A stretch of 5,490 nucleotides of DNA. Source: Bacillota bacterium. GTDB lineage: Bacteria; Bacillota; Clostridia; Peptostreptococcales; Anaerovoracaceae. Every line of letters begins with the position of its first letter. Position 1 is the stretch's first letter. Location: the NCBI GenBank assembly GCA_016287035.1, contig JAEEVI010000172.1:1-5490 (forward strand), given 5' to 3'. Below the pieces are notes generated by a model that was not told the DNA's origin, did no database searches, and worked only from the letters and a program-made list of their open reading frames with translations. This document shows positions 4,665 to 5,490 of the stretch, in pieces. Made by a program: the position numbers and the translations under genes.

Positions 4665-5490
4665 ATGTCCGCAAACGTAAGCAAAAAAGGAATACTTACA
4701 GTCGTGATCTCGGCTGTCGCGTTCGGGATCGTTCCGGCGTTCTCGCAGCGGTTCTACGCGGCGGGAGGAGAGCCCCTTTCGCTCAACCTCGTCTCCGTGT
4801 CCATAACCGCCGCCTTCAGCTGGATCATGTCCGCGCGCGAGGAGACCCCGCGCCTGACGCGCCGCAACTGGGTCATGCTCGCCGTGCTCAGCTGCCTCAC
4901 GCTCGTCCTCACGGGCACCCTTCTCAACCTGTCCTACGCGTATCTGCCCGGAGGCACCGCGAGCACCGTCCACTTCATCTATCCGGTGCTCGTAATGATC
5001 GAATGCGCCGTGCTTTACGGCGAGAGGATCACGGTGCGCACGATGCTGTGCGCCGGCGTCTGCTTCGCGGGCGTCGTGCTGATGTCGGGCTTCGACGAGG
5101 GCGCGAGCCTTAAGGGCATCCTCATCGCTTTCGCGTCGGGCATAACTTACTCCGCGTATACTGTGCTGCTCGGTCATTCGGGGCTGCCCCGTATGCATCC
5201 GTTCGTGCTCCAGAAATATATACAGACGATCGGCGTCGCGATCATGATACCGCTGCAGTTCCTGCGCGGAGGTCTTTCCGTGCCTCTCAGCTCCGCCGGA
5301 CTTCTCAGCCTCGCGGGCTGCACGCTGTTCGGCTTCATCGGCCGCACCGGCTATCAGGTGGGCGTAAGAAAGACGGATTCGCAGACTGCCGCTCTTATAA
5401 GCGCGTTCGAACCCGTCACAAGTATAATTATAAGTATCGTCTTTATGCACGACGCCTTTACCGGCGAGAACCTTATCGGCATGGCCATGG
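4665..5490 (+). CDS. EamA/DMT-superfamily membrane transporter (3' end cut by window edge)
   Basis: From the ATG at 4665 the frame stays open for 275 codons to the edge. The product is strongly hydrophobic, with two EamA-type repeats (about 9-141 and 149-275). Repeat one ends with the typical ASTVHFIYPVLVMIE (99-113) and YGERIT (118-123) segment. Repeat two carries SAFEPVTSIIIS (246-257) and TGENLIGMAM (266-275), matching the usual 'lEPv.a...' and 'g...iG..li' pattern. The normal gE of the second repeat is replaced by His262-Asp263. Family members are about 290 residues with ten membrane helices, so only the last helix should be missing. DMT proteins export metabolites or amino acids; the substrate is unknown. 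There is no Shine-Dalgarno before the ATG, and the promoter placement indicates a leaderless message. It is separated from the upstream operon by the terminator, so it is probably an independent unit. Confidence 0.85.
   Translation, partial: MSANVSKKGILTVVISAVAFGIVPAFSQRFYAAGGEPLSLNLVSVSITAAFSWIMSAREETPRLTRRNWVMLAVLSCLTLVLTGTLLNLSYAYLPGGTASTVHFIYPVLVMIECAVLYGERITVRTMLCAGVCFAGVVLMSGFDEGASLKGILIAFASGITYSAYTVLLGHSGLPRMHPFVLQKYIQTIGVAIMIPLQFLRGGLSVPLSSAGLLSLAGCTLFGFIGRTGYQVGVRKTDSQTAALISAFEPVTSIIISIVFMHDAFTGENLIGMAM

Noticed and set aside
4647..5450. A 267-codon minus-strand frame opposite the EamA gene
   Set aside because: The plus strand encodes an obvious EamA transporter; the minus product is charged and repetitive with no domain.
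1..5490. CRISPR arrays, tRNA or rRNA genes, insertion sequences, attachment sites or phage genes
   Set aside because: None was seen: no spaced direct repeats, no cloverleaf-like segment, no transposase or integrase motifs, and gene packing is that of an ordinary metabolic locus.

Overview
The window looks like a piece of chromosome from a GC-rich anaerobic bacterium. The substrate-binding protein has a lipoprotein signal with a classic lipobox (LAGC), Shine-Dalgarno sites are strong GGAGG, Ile ATA and Arg AGG codons are used freely, and the proteins are rich in cysteine. These fit a high-GC clostridial member of Bacillota best. Synergistota cannot be excluded from sequence alone, so the taxonomic call is tentative.

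Layout: (1) 1-320, minus strand: the 5' part of a Crp/Fnr-family regulator gene, running off the left edge. (2) 321-548: a divergent control region. It holds a GTAAC-N4-GTTAC palindrome, an extended -10 facing right with no -35, and a sigma70-like promoter facing left that overlaps the palindrome. (3) 549-1514, 1530-3575 and 3629-4597, plus strand: an operon of a TIM-barrel sugar isomerase/epimerase-like protein, a fused TctA-TctB membrane protein, and a TctC/Bug-type lipoprotein, closed by a strong intrinsic terminator at 4622-4650. (4) 4665 to the right edge, plus strand: an EamA/DMT-family membrane transporter that is open at the edge. It starts directly behind a perfect extended -10, probably as a leaderless mRNA.

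Working model (inference): the Crp/Fnr-type protein senses an effector and binds the palindrome about 41.5 bp upstream of the operon start. From there it would activate the operon and limit its own transcription. TctC captures a small carboxylate (possibly a sugar acid), the TctA-TctB fusion imports it, and the TIM-barrel protein acts on it or on a downstream metabolite. The substrate cannot be read from the sequence.

The TctA-TctB fusion is a variant of a known transporter type, and I see no wholly new system. The points most worth checking are the divergent operator geometry, the apparent loss of a metal-ligand glutamate (Lys169) in the TIM-barrel protein, the fusion, and the leaderless start of the EamA gene.
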